Shown: positions 31,437-40,290 of the stretch, one piece after another | Layout of the letters: each line of letters begins with the position of its first letter | Numbering within the stretch: the first letter of the stretch is position 1 | Source of the DNA: Flavobacteriales bacterium | GTDB taxonomy: Bacteria > Bacteroidota > Bacteroidia > Flavobacteriales > Flavobacteriaceae | Length of the DNA stretch: 64,000 nt | Assembly (NCBI GenBank): GCA_027066365.1 | Contig: JAMONV010000006.1 | Coordinates: 84,806 to 148,805, forward strand | Direction: 5' to 3' | The notes under the pieces: model-generated | Told to the model about the DNA's origin: nothing | The model's database searches: none | What the model saw: the letters and a program-made list of their open reading frames with translations, nothing else | Translations under genes and position numbers: made by a program

Positions 31437-32033
31437 TTAGAAAAACTTTCTTCCTATATTGAATAAATCGTCGATGATACTTCCGTCGCCGTCGCTATCG
31501 AGGAGTTTTTCAATCAAGGATTGATCTTGACGGGCTTTGGCGGGCGCTTGTCCCAAGAGGTTATCCAAGATTCCGCCCAATCCGGATGCATCGTTGACAT
31601 TATTTTGCCGAATTTGTTTTCCTAACATTCCCATGACAACCGGAGCGGCCATCTTCAGGATATCTAAAGCTTGAGAAGTGTCAATGCCTGCTTTTTTGCT
31701 AACGGCTTGCGCTACAACTTCTTTTTTTTCACCGAAGACGTGTCCCAGGATTTTTTCGCCGTCTTGAACTACATCGTCATTAACGAATCCGCCCCCGAAG
31801 ATGTCGCCGAGCTGGTCGAAGATACTACCGTCATGTTTGGATTGCAACGCATTGAAAAGACCGGCCGCTTTATCGGGGTCTTGAGCGTTTTTCTTAAGTG
31901 CCCCCATGAGCATGGGAATTGCCGCTTGAACGGCGGATTGCACTTTGGATTCATCGCCGCCTAATTGTGATGCGGCACCTTGAACGATCATTTGACCGAA
32001 TTGACCTTGCAGTAATTCCATTAAATCAGCCAT
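31437..32033 (-). CDS. DUF937 domain protein
   Basis: The ATG at 32033 gives 198 residues starting MADLMELLQGQFGQMIVQG; an extra 15 upstream codons of the open frame do not resemble the family. DUF937 proteins are Ala/Gly-rich helical proteins of unknown function. GLFNALQSKHDGSIFDQLGD and LGHVFGEKKEVVAQAVSKKA are typical blocks. The C-terminus has DSDGDGSIIDDLF, an EF-hand-like acidic loop (Asp-x-Asp-x-Asp-Gly) that may bind Ca2+ (inference). No signal peptide. It is read in the same direction as ilvE, 23 bp downstream. Confidence 0.85.
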   Translation of the reverse strand: MADLMELLQGQFGQMIVQGAASQLGGDESKVQSAVQAAIPMLMGALKKNAQDPDKAAGLFNALQSKHDGSIFDQLGDIFGGGFVNDDVVQDGEKILGHVFGEKKEVVAQAVSKKAGIDTSQALDILKMAAPVVMGMLGKQIRQNNVNDASGLGGILDNLLGQAPAKARQDQSLIEKLLDSDGDGSIIDDLFNIGRKFF

Positions 32034-32056
32034 AAATATAACTTTTAAAGGGTTTG

Positions 32057-33127
32057 TTAAATAACGGGTACGCGCCAACCGTACGGGTCGGCAGTGCGGT
32101 TATATTGAATATCCATCAACATTTTTTTCAGCCGGTCGGCATAGGAATCGACCGGAGGTTGCAGTTCGTAAAATTCGTTTTTCCAACCTAGTCCTTTGAT
32201 AGGTAAAACGGTTGCGGCCGTTCCGGAACCGAAAATTTCTTTCAAGTTACCGGCTTTGGCGGCTTCCACCAATTCATCTACGGTAATTTTACGAACTTCG
32301 ATGGGAATGCGGTTATCTTTTGCCAGTTGAATAATACTGTCGCGCGTTACACCGTTAAGAATTTGGTCGTTCACCGGCGCAGTTAGCAAGGTGTCGTTAA
32401 TGCGAAAGAAAACGTTCATGGTTCCTGATTCTTCCACCAATTCATGTGTGACGGCATCGGTCCAAATCACTTGCTGGTAACCTTCTTTTTTGGCTTTTTC
32501 GGTGGGCATGAATTGCGCGGCGTAATTTCCCGCCGCTTTGGCATATCCCGTTCCGCCGGGGCAAGCACGGCTGTATCGCGTTTCAAATTTTACCTTGACT
32601 TCACCGCGATAATAAGCCTGAGCGGGTGACAATATGACCATAAAACGGTAACTTTGTGAGGGTGAAGCGGCGATTTCATTATCCGTTGCAATATAAACCG
32701 GACGAATATACAGTGAAGCACCTTCGCCCTCGGGAATCCATTGCCGGTCTAATGCAACCAGTTGTTTGATGCCTTCCATGAAATATTCTTCGGGAATCAA
32801 CGGCATGGCCAAGCGTTCGGCCGATTTGTTCATACGTTCGAAATTTTTGCGTGGGCGAAATAGAAAAACATTTCCTACATTATCTTTAAAGGCTTTCATC
32901 CCTTCGAATATAGCCTGACCGTAATGAAATACTTTGGCGGAAGGTTCATAAGCTAAAGGACCGTAGGGCATGATTTTGGGCTTTTGCCATTGACCGTTCT
33001 TGAAATCGGCAACAAGCATATGATCGGTAAAAACGGTGCCGAAACGAATATCGTGAAGTAATTCGGGTTTAAAGCTGGATTCATTAACGGTTTGAATGTC
33101 AACTAGTTCACTTATCTCTCTCGTCAT
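32057..33127 (-). CDS. ilvE: Branched-chain amino acid aminotransferase
   Basis: IlvE transfers the amino group of Leu, Ile or Val to 2-oxoglutarate using PLP. The protein is of the class-IV fold: KVFHYGQAIFEGMKAFKDN near the active site, GTGYAKAAGNYAAQ with the PLP-binding Lys, and the cofactor-phosphate loop IFGSGTAATVLPI. The open frame extends upstream to 33268, but a strong promoter lies at 33149-33179. The ATG at 33127 (MTREISELVD; 356 residues) therefore fits best; 33145 is possible. Confidence 0.95.
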   Translation of the reverse strand: MTREISELVDIQTVNESSFKPELLHDIRFGTVFTDHMLVADFKNGQWQKPKIMPYGPLAYEPSAKVFHYGQAIFEGMKAFKDNVGNVFLFRPRKNFERMNKSAERLAMPLIPEEYFMEGIKQLVALDRQWIPEGEGASLYIRPVYIATDNEIAASPSQSYRFMVILSPAQAYYRGEVKVKFETRYSRACPGGTGYAKAAGNYAAQFMPTEKAKKEGYQQVIWTDAVTHELVEESGTMNVFFRINDTLLTAPVNDQILNGVTRDSIIQLAKDNRIPIEVRKITVDELVEAAKAGNLKEIFGSGTAATVLPIKGLGWKNEFYELQPPVDSYADRLKKMLMDIQYNRTADPYGWRVPVI

Positions 33128-33148
33128 AATGGCTGTTTTTTGCATAAG

Positions 33149-33179
33149 CAAATATAATGATTTTTTTTGAAAAATCAAA
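33149..33179 (-). promoter_or_regulatory. Bacteroidota-type promoter of ilvE
   Basis: On the minus strand TTTG (33179-33176) is followed by exactly 19 bp and TATATTTG (33156-33149). This is a full match to the Bacteroidota consensus. Transcription would start close to base 33143, which sets the translational start of ilvE at 33127. Confidence 0.75.
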
Positions 33180-33276
33180 AGATAAAGCAAGGAAAATTGT
33201 CGAATTGTCAGAAACGATGGGTTTTTCGAGTTAAAATTAATTAATTTTAAAAAAAAATGGTTTGTCAATAATTAAT

Positions 33277-33894
33277 TTATACTTCTTTAATCTTGTCTTT
33301 AATCAATTGATTAAGATTATCGATATAATCGAGTAATTCTTTTCTTCCCCGTCCGTTGATTGACGAAGTTACAAAATGTGGCGGGAGCGACTCCCATTTA
33401 TGTAACATTTCTTTCATAAAATTTTTGATATTTTTATTCAATTCATTGCTACTTAGTTTATCCGATTTGGTAAAAATAATTGCAAAGGGTATTTTGTTTT
33501 TTCCTAACCATTCCATAAATTCCATGTCGATTTTTTGGGGTTTCAGGCGGCTGTCAATAAGCACAAATGCATTGACCAGGTTTTTGCGATGCAAGAAATA
33601 ATCCTGAATCATTTTGCCGAATTGCTTTCGTTTTTGCTTTGAAGTTTTGGCATATCCGTATCCGGGAAGATCGGTCAAATACCAACTGTTGTTGATTTTG
33701 AAATGATTAATCAATTGGGTTTTGCCGGGGGTTGATGAAGTCTTGGCCAGTTTTTTATTATTGGTTAACATGTTAATGAGCGACGATTTACCGACATTGG
33801 AGCGTCCGATAAAGGCGTATTCGGGTAGTGGCTCGCGCGGTGCATCTTTTATGAGGGTACTGCTTTTGATGAATTCGGCCTTTGAGATTTTCAT
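33277..33894 (-). CDS. engB: Ribosome biogenesis GTP-binding protein EngB/YsxC
   Basis: EngB is a small essential GTPase acting in assembly of the large ribosomal subunit. All G motifs are visible: YAFIGRSNVGKSSLINML (G1), SSTPGKT (G2), LTDLPGYGYA (G3), IFTKSDK (G4), and TSSINGRG (G5). At 205 residues it has the usual size. The start ATG is followed by the family N-terminus MKISKAEFIKSST. No riboswitch or attenuator is seen upstream. Confidence 0.96.
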   Translation of the reverse strand: MKISKAEFIKSSTLIKDAPREPLPEYAFIGRSNVGKSSLINMLTNNKKLAKTSSTPGKTQLINHFKINNSWYLTDLPGYGYAKTSKQKRKQFGKMIQDYFLHRKNLVNAFVLIDSRLKPQKIDMEFMEWLGKNKIPFAIIFTKSDKLSSNELNKNIKNFMKEMLHKWESLPPHFVTSSINGRGRKELLDYIDNLNQLIKDKIKEV

Positions 33895-34052
33895 TCGGTG
33901 GAATTTTTTACGGGCAAAGTTAGAAATTTTATTTTGGTATGAATTTTGATAGAATTGAATGGAAAATGTAGATTGTGTTTTTAAGCTTACATTATAATAA
34001 AATGATAATAAAAGAAAAAGAAAAAATCATTATCAATAATTAAAAAAAACTG

Positions 34053-34060
34053 TATATTTG
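34053..34060 (+). promoter_or_regulatory. Candidate -7 element (TATATTTG) of first PAS gene
   Basis: TATATTTG is a full consensus match and ends 17 bp before the ATG at 34078. No -33 element at the usual distance was seen. The gap 33895-34077 between engB and this gene is AT-rich and holds nothing else recognised. Confidence 0.5.
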
Positions 34061-34077
34061 CCAGAAAATTTAGCCCT

Positions 34078-34734
34078 ATGAAAAGAATTATTCGACCTGA
34101 GCCGATTAATGAAGAAATCAAATTGGTGCCTTTCAAAACCATTATGAGTAAAACCGATGCCAAGGGGATCATTGAGTATGCCAATGATTATTTTGTGGAA
34201 ATTTCGGAATATGCCGAATGGGAATTGATGGGGCAGCCACATAATGTAATCCGTCATCCCGATATGCCCAAGATCATTTTTAAGTTGTTGTGGGACAGGT
34301 TAAAAAATAAGCAAAACATTCATGCTATCGTAAAAAACCTGAGTAAGTCCGGAAGATATTACTGGGTGGTAACCGATTTTAAATGGAAAGAAGACGAAGC
34401 GGGTAATATTATCAATTATTATTCACGTCGTAAAGCTATTCCCGAAAAGGTGAAGTTATATATGGATTCGTTTTATGCCAAATTGCGTGCATTGGAAGAA
34501 AAAGGCGGGATGGAAGCCAGCGGTGCGTTTTTGGAAGGTTTCTTTGAGGATATGGGAAAAACATATGATGAATTCATATTGGATTTGTTTGGCTTGAGCG
34601 AAGATCAATTGATGGAATATATGCGTGCCGAAATCAGTGATGAAGAATTGATGAAAGGAAAAGGCAACGTTAGTGCGGAAGAAGCCATTAAGAAAACCAC
34701 TAAGAAAGGACTTTTCGGCAGGTTATTCGGTTAA
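34078..34734 (+). CDS. PAS-domain protein (Aer-like), paralogue 1 of 3
   Basis: Of 218 residues, about 15-120 form a PAS domain of the aerotaxis (Aer) type: FKTIMSKTDAKGIIEYAND, GQPHNVIRHPDMPKIIFKLL, and SGRYYWVVTDFKW. No kinase, HAMP, GGDEF or MCP output follows. From about 130 comes a helical C-terminal domain, with GGMEASGAFLEGFFEDMGKT, that is shared with the next two genes. The protein ends with a short basic-hydrophobic tail (KKTTKKGLFGRLFG), perhaps membrane-binding. The ligand (heme, FAD or other) cannot be told. The gene has its own -7 element. Confidence 0.85.
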   Translation: MKRIIRPEPINEEIKLVPFKTIMSKTDAKGIIEYANDYFVEISEYAEWELMGQPHNVIRHPDMPKIIFKLLWDRLKNKQNIHAIVKNLSKSGRYYWVVTDFKWKEDEAGNIINYYSRRKAIPEKVKLYMDSFYAKLRALEEKGGMEASGAFLEGFFEDMGKTYDEFILDLFGLSEDQLMEYMRAEISDEELMKGKGNVSAEEAIKKTTKKGLFGRLFG

Positions 34735-34747
34735 TAAAAAAAAATTC

Positions 34748-34755
34748 TATTTTTG
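34748..34755 (+). promoter_or_regulatory. Candidate -7 element (TATTTTTG) of second PAS gene
   Basis: TATTTTTG matches TAnnTTTG and lies 29 bp before the ATG at 34784. It suggests that the second PAS gene can be transcribed separately. Confidence 0.4.
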
Positions 34756-34783
34756 CGCCTGAATAATTTTGAAATTAAATTGT

Positions 34784-35407
34784 ATGAGTGTAGAAAAAAC
34801 ATTAACTCCGGACATTACATTGGTATGCAAGCTTAGCAAGGACGGCATCATTAATTATGTAAACAAGAGTTATACGGATATTACGGGATTTTCGGAATCG
34901 GAATTAATCGGGCAAAGTCATCAGAAGATTCAACATCCCGAACTGCCTCAAGTACTGCAAGAGATTGTTTGGGATATGATTCATCAAGATAAGCATACTT
35001 ATTTTATTTCTAAAAATATTACCAAAAACGGTGAGTATTTTTGGACGGTTGCCGATATTAATCCCAGGTTGCATGAAGGGAGGAAAACGGCAATTTTTAT
35101 CAGGCGTAAGTTTTTGCCTTATGATATTAAGGTTGAATTTGAGAAACTTTTTAAAGTGCTTCATGAAATAGAAGATCAAGGAGGCGGGATTAAGGTTGCA
35201 AAAAAATATTTGGCCGGTTGGTTGGAAGACCGAAATAGCACTTTTAGCGATTATATTGCATCCAAATTCGGCGGTGAGAAAAACCTAAAAGAGTATATGA
35301 CTTCGGAAGTAAGCGATGAAGAACTTTTCAAAATTGATTTGAACGAAATGAAAATCGATGAAATTTTGAAAACCTTGAAAAAGAAAAAACGATTCGGATT
35401 ATTTTAA
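34784..35407 (+). CDS. PAS-domain protein (Aer-like), paralogue 2 of 3
   Basis: From the ATG at 34784 (MSVEKTLTPDI) the protein has 207 residues; an earlier in-frame start at 34769 would add only five. The PAS domain matches the previous gene: LVCKLSKDGIINYVNKSY, GQSHQKIQHPELPQVLQEIV, and NGEYFWTVADINPR. The C-terminal domain is also conserved (GGGIKVAKKYLAGWLEDR), with the shared end EVSDEELF and a basic tail LKKKKRFGLF. No output domain is present. Together with its neighbours it forms a small array of paralogues, probably by tandem duplication. Confidence 0.85.
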   Translation: MSVEKTLTPDITLVCKLSKDGIINYVNKSYTDITGFSESELIGQSHQKIQHPELPQVLQEIVWDMIHQDKHTYFISKNITKNGEYFWTVADINPRLHEGRKTAIFIRRKFLPYDIKVEFEKLFKVLHEIEDQGGGIKVAKKYLAGWLEDRNSTFSDYIASKFGGEKNLKEYMTSEVSDEELFKIDLNEMKIDEILKTLKKKKRFGLF

Positions 35408-35445
35408 TTCGAAATTCATATCGAATGATTTGTTAATTTAATTCT

Positions 35446-35982
35446 ATGAATATGCAAAATTGTCGAAACTTAAACGTTTTGGATTACTTAAAATTACGAG
35501 TTGATTCCGAAGGAAGAATACTATATGCCGATAGTAAATTTCAAGAAGTTACGGGGTATAATGTGGGTGATTTGATATTGGAACCGGTTAGCATGATTTT
35601 TAATGATGATGCGAAGGAAATTATTTTTGAAATTTTCTTTAGAAAATTGTTGCAGAACGATACGATTTTTTTGGTCGGTCAGTTGAAGGCTAAAGACGGT
35701 ACCTGTTCGTGGGCGCTTATTCGGGTCACGGCATATACCGACGAAAAAAATAATAAAAAATATTTGTTTGAAATCAAAATGTTGCCGTTGAGTTCGGTGC
35801 CGGATGTGGATTATTTGTTTTCCAAGTTAATTGAAATAAAGAAAAATGCCGGCTTGGAATATGCCGTGAAATATTTTGAAGGTTATTTGGAAGAGCAAGG
35901 AGTAGATATTAATAACTATATTTTTAAGCTTTTGGACACTTCACCCAAAAAATTGAATAAATATTTCGAGATTAAAGGTTAG
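35446..35982 (+). CDS. PAS-domain protein, divergent paralogue 3 of 3
   Basis: This 178-residue protein has a PAS domain (LKLRVDSEGRILYADSKFQE, then VTGYNVGDLILEPVSMIF), but the HPDMP/HPELP block of its neighbours is missing, and a Cys stands near residue 87 (DGTCSWALIRV). The C-terminal domain is recognisable (AGLEYAVKYFEGYLEEQGVD) and the protein ends shortly after it, without the acidic SDEEL block or the basic tail. It may sense a different signal or act as a partner. Spacing to the previous gene is 38 bp. Confidence 0.75.
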   Translation: MNMQNCRNLNVLDYLKLRVDSEGRILYADSKFQEVTGYNVGDLILEPVSMIFNDDAKEIIFEIFFRKLLQNDTIFLVGQLKAKDGTCSWALIRVTAYTDEKNNKKYLFEIKMLPLSSVPDVDYLFSKLIEIKKNAGLEYAVKYFEGYLEEQGVDINNYIFKLLDTSPKKLNKYFEIKG

Positions 35983-36280
35983 GATATTCCGTTTTGATAA
36001 TGAGAAACCGTCCGCAAGGCAGGAAGGTTTTTTATTGGAAAAGGCCAATAATTAAAAGAGGAAAATTAAAAGGAGAACGGCAAACGGTTTATTTTATTGA
36101 AAGCGTTATTGGCTTCATCATTAATCGATTCAACGGTTTAATACCGTACCGGATTTTCTGGTTTCGTTCTTCGCACTGCAAGAAAATCACGGGTGGGACG
36201 AGGCTTTACCCCGTGGTTCCACGGTTTAACGGTTTAACAGAAAGAAAATGCTTTCAGCAGATTTTAAGAAGAATTATCGC
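35983..36280. other. Intergenic region with short palindrome and tandem repeats
   Basis: No supported gene. CCGTGGTTCCACGG (36211-36224) is a perfect palindrome, followed by two units of GGTTTAAC (36223-36238). A related AACGGTTTAATACCG lies at about 36130-36144. The open frame 35994-36305 has no family resemblance and runs through these repeats. Confidence 0.5.
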
Positions 36281-36631
36281 TCAATATTCAAATCCATTTT
36301 TTTGAAGTCCAAAATCCTTATAATTTTCTTTAATTTTATTGAGCGGAACAAACTGCCCGCCAATGCCAAGAAATTTATCTTTTCCCAGGGTATAAACAGA
36401 AAACAGGTAATAATTGTCGCGTGTTGCGGCTTTTGAAATAAATTTGGTCAGTCCCGCGGCACCTTTGATTAAATCCGTAAAAGGGTTATCTTTTCCCAAA
36501 TCTTTCCCGATTTCCTTTTGAATTTCTTTTTCCACACGTTTTTGAATCCAGTCGCCGAAATCGTCATGATCGGGGTTGGTGACTACGAGCAAGAATGCAA
36601 TGATGCCTAAGGCGATTAAAACTTTTTTCAT
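36281..36631 (-). CDS. DUF4359 family small protein
   Basis: The 116-residue protein begins with a hydrophobic segment (KKVLIALGIIAFLLVVTNPD) that can be a signal anchor. It continues with a charged region and an aromatic C-terminal block (DNYYLFSVYTLGKDKFLGIG). This layout (TM, TNP, FxDWxxxxVEKEIQKE, then YYLFSxYxL) fits DUF4359, whose function is unknown. Its start ATG overlaps the stop of the E2 gene by 4 bp, so the two are co-translated. No enzymatic motif is visible. Confidence 0.75.
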   Translation of the reverse strand: MKKVLIALGIIAFLLVVTNPDHDDFGDWIQKRVEKEIQKEIGKDLGKDNPFTDLIKGAAGLTKFISKAATRDNYYLFSVYTLGKDKFLGIGGQFVPLNKIKENYKDFGLQKNGFEY

Positions 36632-37959
36632 AGGCTCATATTTTCGTCGAAGTTTTCAAGATATTCGCCGAAGCGTTTTACGAATAGTCCGCCGAGCATT
36701 CCGTCCACCACGCGATGATCATAGGAATGAGACAAAATCATTTTATGACGGATGCCGATAAAATCACCGTCGGGAGTTTCGATAACGGCCGGCACTTTAC
36801 GAATGGCGCCTACGGCCATAATAGCGACTTGCGGTTGGGGAATAATTGGTGTTCCGGCTATATTGCCGAAAGTTCCGATATTGGTAATACTGTATGTTCC
36901 GCCCAGGATTTCGTCGGGTTGAAGTTTGTTTTCGCGGGCACGACGCGCCAAGTCGTTAATTTTTTTGGTCAGCCCGGTGAGGTTGAATTGATCCGCGTTT
37001 TTGATCACGGGAACGATTAAGTTGCCGTTCGGTAGAGCCACTGCCATGCCGATATTGATGTTTTTCTTTTTGATAATTTTATCGCCGTCCACTTGCACAT
37101 TGATCATGGGGTAGTCTTTTATGGTTTTCACAAGATAATAGACGAAAACCGGCATGAAAGTGATTTTTTCGCCTTCGCGGCGCAAGAATTCTTCCTTAAT
37201 GCGGTTTCGCCAACGAACGATTTTGGTCATATCTACTTCCACGAAGGATTGCACATGCGGCGATGTATGTTTGGATCTGACCATGTGTTCGGCGATGAGT
37301 TTTCGCATGCGGTCCATTTCGATGATTTCATCGCCGGGTTCGATGATGATACCTTTGTTGGCCGGTGTGTATCCGGCTGCGGATTTACCTTGAATGACAG
37401 GAACTGACGGTGAAGCCGGTTTTGCTACGGGTTGGGGTTGGGTGGCTGATACGGTTTCTCCGCTTTTTCTTTTTTTTACGTAGGCAAGGATATCGTCTTT
37501 GGTTACACGGCCGTCACGACCCGTTCCGGGGATTGAATCCAATTCCGCTTGTGAAATGCCTTCCACTTTGGCAATATTACGCACCAGCGGTGAATAGAAA
37601 CGGTTGTTTGAGGCGGATTGCCATTCGGGATTTTCCACCACGGTTGTTTTTTCTTTTGCCGAAGGCTCTTCTATTGCAGGCACAAATGGAACGTCTTCTT
37701 CGGCATCTTCCACTTCGACTTCCGTTTCGATGATAGCCACAGGTTCCCCGATTTTAATCACATCACCTTCTTTGAACAGTTTTTCTTTAAGTGTACCGCT
37801 TACTTCGGAAGGCACTTCGGAATCCACTTTGTCGGTGGCAACTTCAAATACACCTTCGTCTTCTTCGATTTTATCACCGGTTTCTTTGAGCCATGCGGTC
37901 AGGGTTGCTTCAATAACACCTTCGCCCATGTGCGGCAAACGGAGTTTATATAAAGGCAT
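36628..37959 (-). CDS. 2-oxo acid dehydrogenase E2 (dihydrolipoyl acyltransferase)
   Basis: The protein (443 residues) has three domains. A lipoyl domain (about 1-78) carries VATDKVDSEVPS with the lipoylated Lys in the DKV motif. A peripheral subunit-binding domain (about 121-160) reads YSPLVRNIAKVEGISQAELD and GRVTKDDILAYV. The catalytic domain (about 210-443) has SHSYDHRVVDGMLGG with the active His and Asp. It is the acyltransferase core of a pyruvate, 2-oxoglutarate or branched-chain complex; a branched-chain type is likely but unproven. E1 and E3 genes are not beside it. A TATTTTTG motif at 37998-38005 (minus) is a possible -7 element. Confidence 0.92.
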   Translation of the reverse strand: MPLYKLRLPHMGEGVIEATLTAWLKETGDKIEEDEGVFEVATDKVDSEVPSEVSGTLKEKLFKEGDVIKIGEPVAIIETEVEVEDAEEDVPFVPAIEEPSAKEKTTVVENPEWQSASNNRFYSPLVRNIAKVEGISQAELDSIPGTGRDGRVTKDDILAYVKKRKSGETVSATQPQPVAKPASPSVPVIQGKSAAGYTPANKGIIIEPGDEIIEMDRMRKLIAEHMVRSKHTSPHVQSFVEVDMTKIVRWRNRIKEEFLRREGEKITFMPVFVYYLVKTIKDYPMINVQVDGDKIIKKKNINIGMAVALPNGNLIVPVIKNADQFNLTGLTKKINDLARRARENKLQPDEILGGTYSITNIGTFGNIAGTPIIPQPQVAIMAVGAIRKVPAVIETPDGDFIGIRHKMILSHSYDHRVVDGMLGGLFVKRFGEYLENFDENMSL

Positions 37960-38206
37960 GATCGTATCTGTTTTTTGCGAAAATAAGGAATTTCAAGCAA
38001 AAATATATGATTTTGATTGGATTTTTTTGGTTTTAAGACTTACTTGTTGCGATGATTTTCATTGTGAAAGCCGTACCGGGAACAGAAGGTTATTTCGTAA
38101 TATCCGAGGGGACGCATTTAAACGAAAAATGCGCCCCGGCACGATAATCAGCGTGGTAAATTCGGAAATTTTCCTGAATTTTCGGTTGGGTTGTTTCGGT
38201 TAGGAT

Positions 38207-39481
38207 TTATTCGGCATAAATCGGTTTGTCTTGCATAAATGTTTTTACTTTCTCGGCGATTATTTCGAGCCGGTTTTCGTTCTTGGCATTCCGGATAGCT
38301 TCATCGATGAGTTCAGCGATGAGGAGCATGTCGTTTTCTTTTAATCCGCGTGTGGTTACCGCCGGCGTTCCGATACGAATTCCCGAGGTAACAAACGGTG
38401 ATTTGTCGTCGAAGGGTACCATGTTTTTATTAACGGTAATACCGGCTTTGCCGAGTGCTTTTTCGGCGTCTCTGCCGGTAATGTTTTTGTTGCGCAAGTC
38501 GATGAGCATCATGTGGTTATCAGTTCCGCCGGAGATGATGTGATAGCCTTTTTCCACGAGCGCTTTAGCCAAGGTTTTGGCATTTTTAATGATTTGCGCT
38601 GCATATTTTTCGAAACCGGTCGAAAGTGCTTCACCGAAGGCTACGGCTTTGGCGGCAATCACATGTTCGAGGGGGCCGCCTTGCATGCCGGGAAATACGG
38701 CCGAGTCGATTACTTGGGATATCATTTTGATTTTTCCTTTGGGTGTTTTGATGCCCATCGGATTTTCAAAGTCTTTTCCGATAAGAATCATTCCGCCGCG
38801 GGGGCCGCGTAGGGTTTTGTGCGTGGTTGTTGTGACGATATGTGCGTAGAGGACGGGTGATGATAGTAAACCTTTGGCAATCAATCCGGCGGGATGTGAA
38901 ATGTCCGCCACCAAGAATGCTCCTACGTTATCTGCTATTTGACGGAAACGTTTAAAATCCATATCACGGGAATAGGATGAGGCTCCGGCTATGATTATTT
39001 TCGGTTTTTCGCGTTCGGCGATTTCGGCCAGGCGTTCATAGTCGATTAATCCGGTGTCTTTATCCACGGAATAAAAAGCGGTTTGATAGAGTTTGCCGGA
39101 AAAATTAACCGGCGAACCGTGGGTTAAATGTCCGCCATGTGCCAAATCGAATCCGAGGATTTTATCACCGGGTTTGATGAGTGCGAAATACACGGCGGCA
39201 TTGGCTTGTGATCCGCTGTGGGGTTGTACGTTTGCGTGTTCGGCGCCGAAAAGTTTCTTGGCGCGGTCGATGGCCAATTGTTCCGTTTGATCCACTACTT
39301 CACAACCGCCGTAATAACGTTTGCGCGGATAGCCTTCGGCATATTTGTTGGTCAAAACCGAGCCCATGGCTTCCAGCACTTGCCGGCTTACATAATTTTC
39401 GGAGGCAATCAATTCCATTCCTTCGCGCTGGCGCCGGATTTCGGCATTTATCAGGTCAAAAATCTGTCGGTCTCTTTGCAT
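38207..39481 (-). CDS. glyA: Serine hydroxymethyltransferase
   Basis: GlyA interconverts serine and glycine with tetrahydrofolate and supplies one-carbon units. The fold-type I PLP enzyme is clear: [39 protein letters not shown], and [18 protein letters not shown] with the PLP Lys. [18 protein letters not shown] is in the C-terminal domain. At 424 residues length is normal. The gap to E2 (37960-38206) shows no gene. The alpha/beta hydrolase gene begins upstream and may be in the same transcript (gap 5 bp). Confidence 0.97.
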   Translation of the reverse strand: MQRDRQIFDLINAEIRRQREGMELIASENYVSRQVLEAMGSVLTNKYAEGYPRKRYYGGCEVVDQTEQLAIDRAKKLFGAEHANVQPHSGSQANAAVYFALIKPGDKILGFDLAHGGHLTHGSPVNFSGKLYQTAFYSVDKDTGLIDYERLAEIAEREKPKIIIAGASSYSRDMDFKRFRQIADNVGAFLVADISHPAGLIAKGLLSSPVLYAHIVTTTTHKTLRGPRGGMILIGKDFENPMGIKTPKGKIKMISQVIDSAVFPGMQGGPLEHVIAAKAVAFGEALSTGFEKYAAQIIKNAKTLAKALVEKGYHIISGGTDNHMMLIDLRNKNITGRDAEKALGKAGITVNKNMVPFDDKSPFVTSGIRIGTPAVTTRGLKENDMLLIAELIDEAIRNAKNENRLEIIAEKVKTFMQDKPIYAE

Positions 39482-39486
39482 AAATT

Positions 39487-40284
39487 TTATTTTAATTGTT
39501 TCAAAAATTCTTCGATGTGGGCGCTCATTTGTGCCGGACTTTCCAGGTAACTCATATGTCCGCCATCCATGACGCGGAAATACAATCCGTTTTTCGCTTC
39601 GCTAGCCTTTTGTTCAAAAGTTTTAAAGTCAATCAGCGGATCGTCCCGGCTGATTATCCATGCGGCAGGTATTTCGTTTTGGTTGAACAGGATATTGGAA
39701 CGATCTTTCCGGCTAATCATTCCAAGCAATGCACCGGTTATACCTTCGGTGGACATTCGGGTGGAGTCTGTAATAAGTCCGGTGATTTCGCTATGGAATT
39801 TTTCTCTGTTATACGGAGCGAAAAACGACGGAATGGCCGTAGCTAAAAATTGGTTTTTGTTTTGTTTGGCCACACGAATGCCTTGCCTGCGCGATTCGAT
39901 TTTTTCCGGTCCGTCGGCAAAGGGGTGGGAATTGAGCAAAACAATCGCTTCGGTTTTTTCGGGAAAAAGTTCGGCGAATGCCAAAGCGATATATCCGCCC
40001 ATGCTGTGTCCTATTAATATGGCTTTTTCGATTCCTTGCCGCTGGAGCAATAATTTGAGCATGCCGGCTTGTTCTTCCATGGAAAGCACTTCGCCCGTGG
40101 GTTCGCTTTTGCCATGTCCCAATAAATCGGGGAGGATGAAATCGTAATCGTTTTTTAAGGCTTTAGATAAACCTTTCCACATATTCGCATTTTCGGTGAA
40201 TCCGTGAACGGCCAAAACGGTTTTGCCGTGAATATTGCCTTTGCGTTTGAAGTGAACGAGTGCGTTTTTATACTGAAAATACAT
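39487..40284 (-). CDS. Alpha/beta hydrolase
   Basis: This 265-residue protein has the alpha/beta-hydrolase fold with [13 protein letters not shown] (oxyanion region), [10 protein letters not shown], the nucleophile elbow [12 protein letters not shown] (Ser), a likely acid in SRDDPLIDF, and the catalytic His in [10 protein letters not shown]. No signal peptide. The family covers esterases, MenH-like enzymes and others, and the substrate is not evident. It lies 6 bp from ribE and 5 bp from glyA in the same direction, suggesting one operon. Confidence 0.9.
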   Translation of the reverse strand: MYFQYKNALVHFKRKGNIHGKTVLAVHGFTENANMWKGLSKALKNDYDFILPDLLGHGKSEPTGEVLSMEEQAGMLKLLLQRQGIEKAILIGHSMGGYIALAFAELFPEKTEAIVLLNSHPFADGPEKIESRRQGIRVAKQNKNQFLATAIPSFFAPYNREKFHSEITGLITDSTRMSTEGITGALLGMISRKDRSNILFNQNEIPAAWIISRDDPLIDFKTFEQKASEAKNGLYFRVMDGGHMSYLESPAQMSAHIEEFLKQLK

Positions 40285-40290
40285 AGGGCT

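Noticed and set aside
35994..36305. Open frame of 103 codons
   Set aside because: No family match, and it passes through palindrome and tandem repeats and into the DUF4359 gene.
37960..38206. Small gene in the gap between glyA and E2
   Set aside because: A frame of about 32 codons only; nothing recognised.
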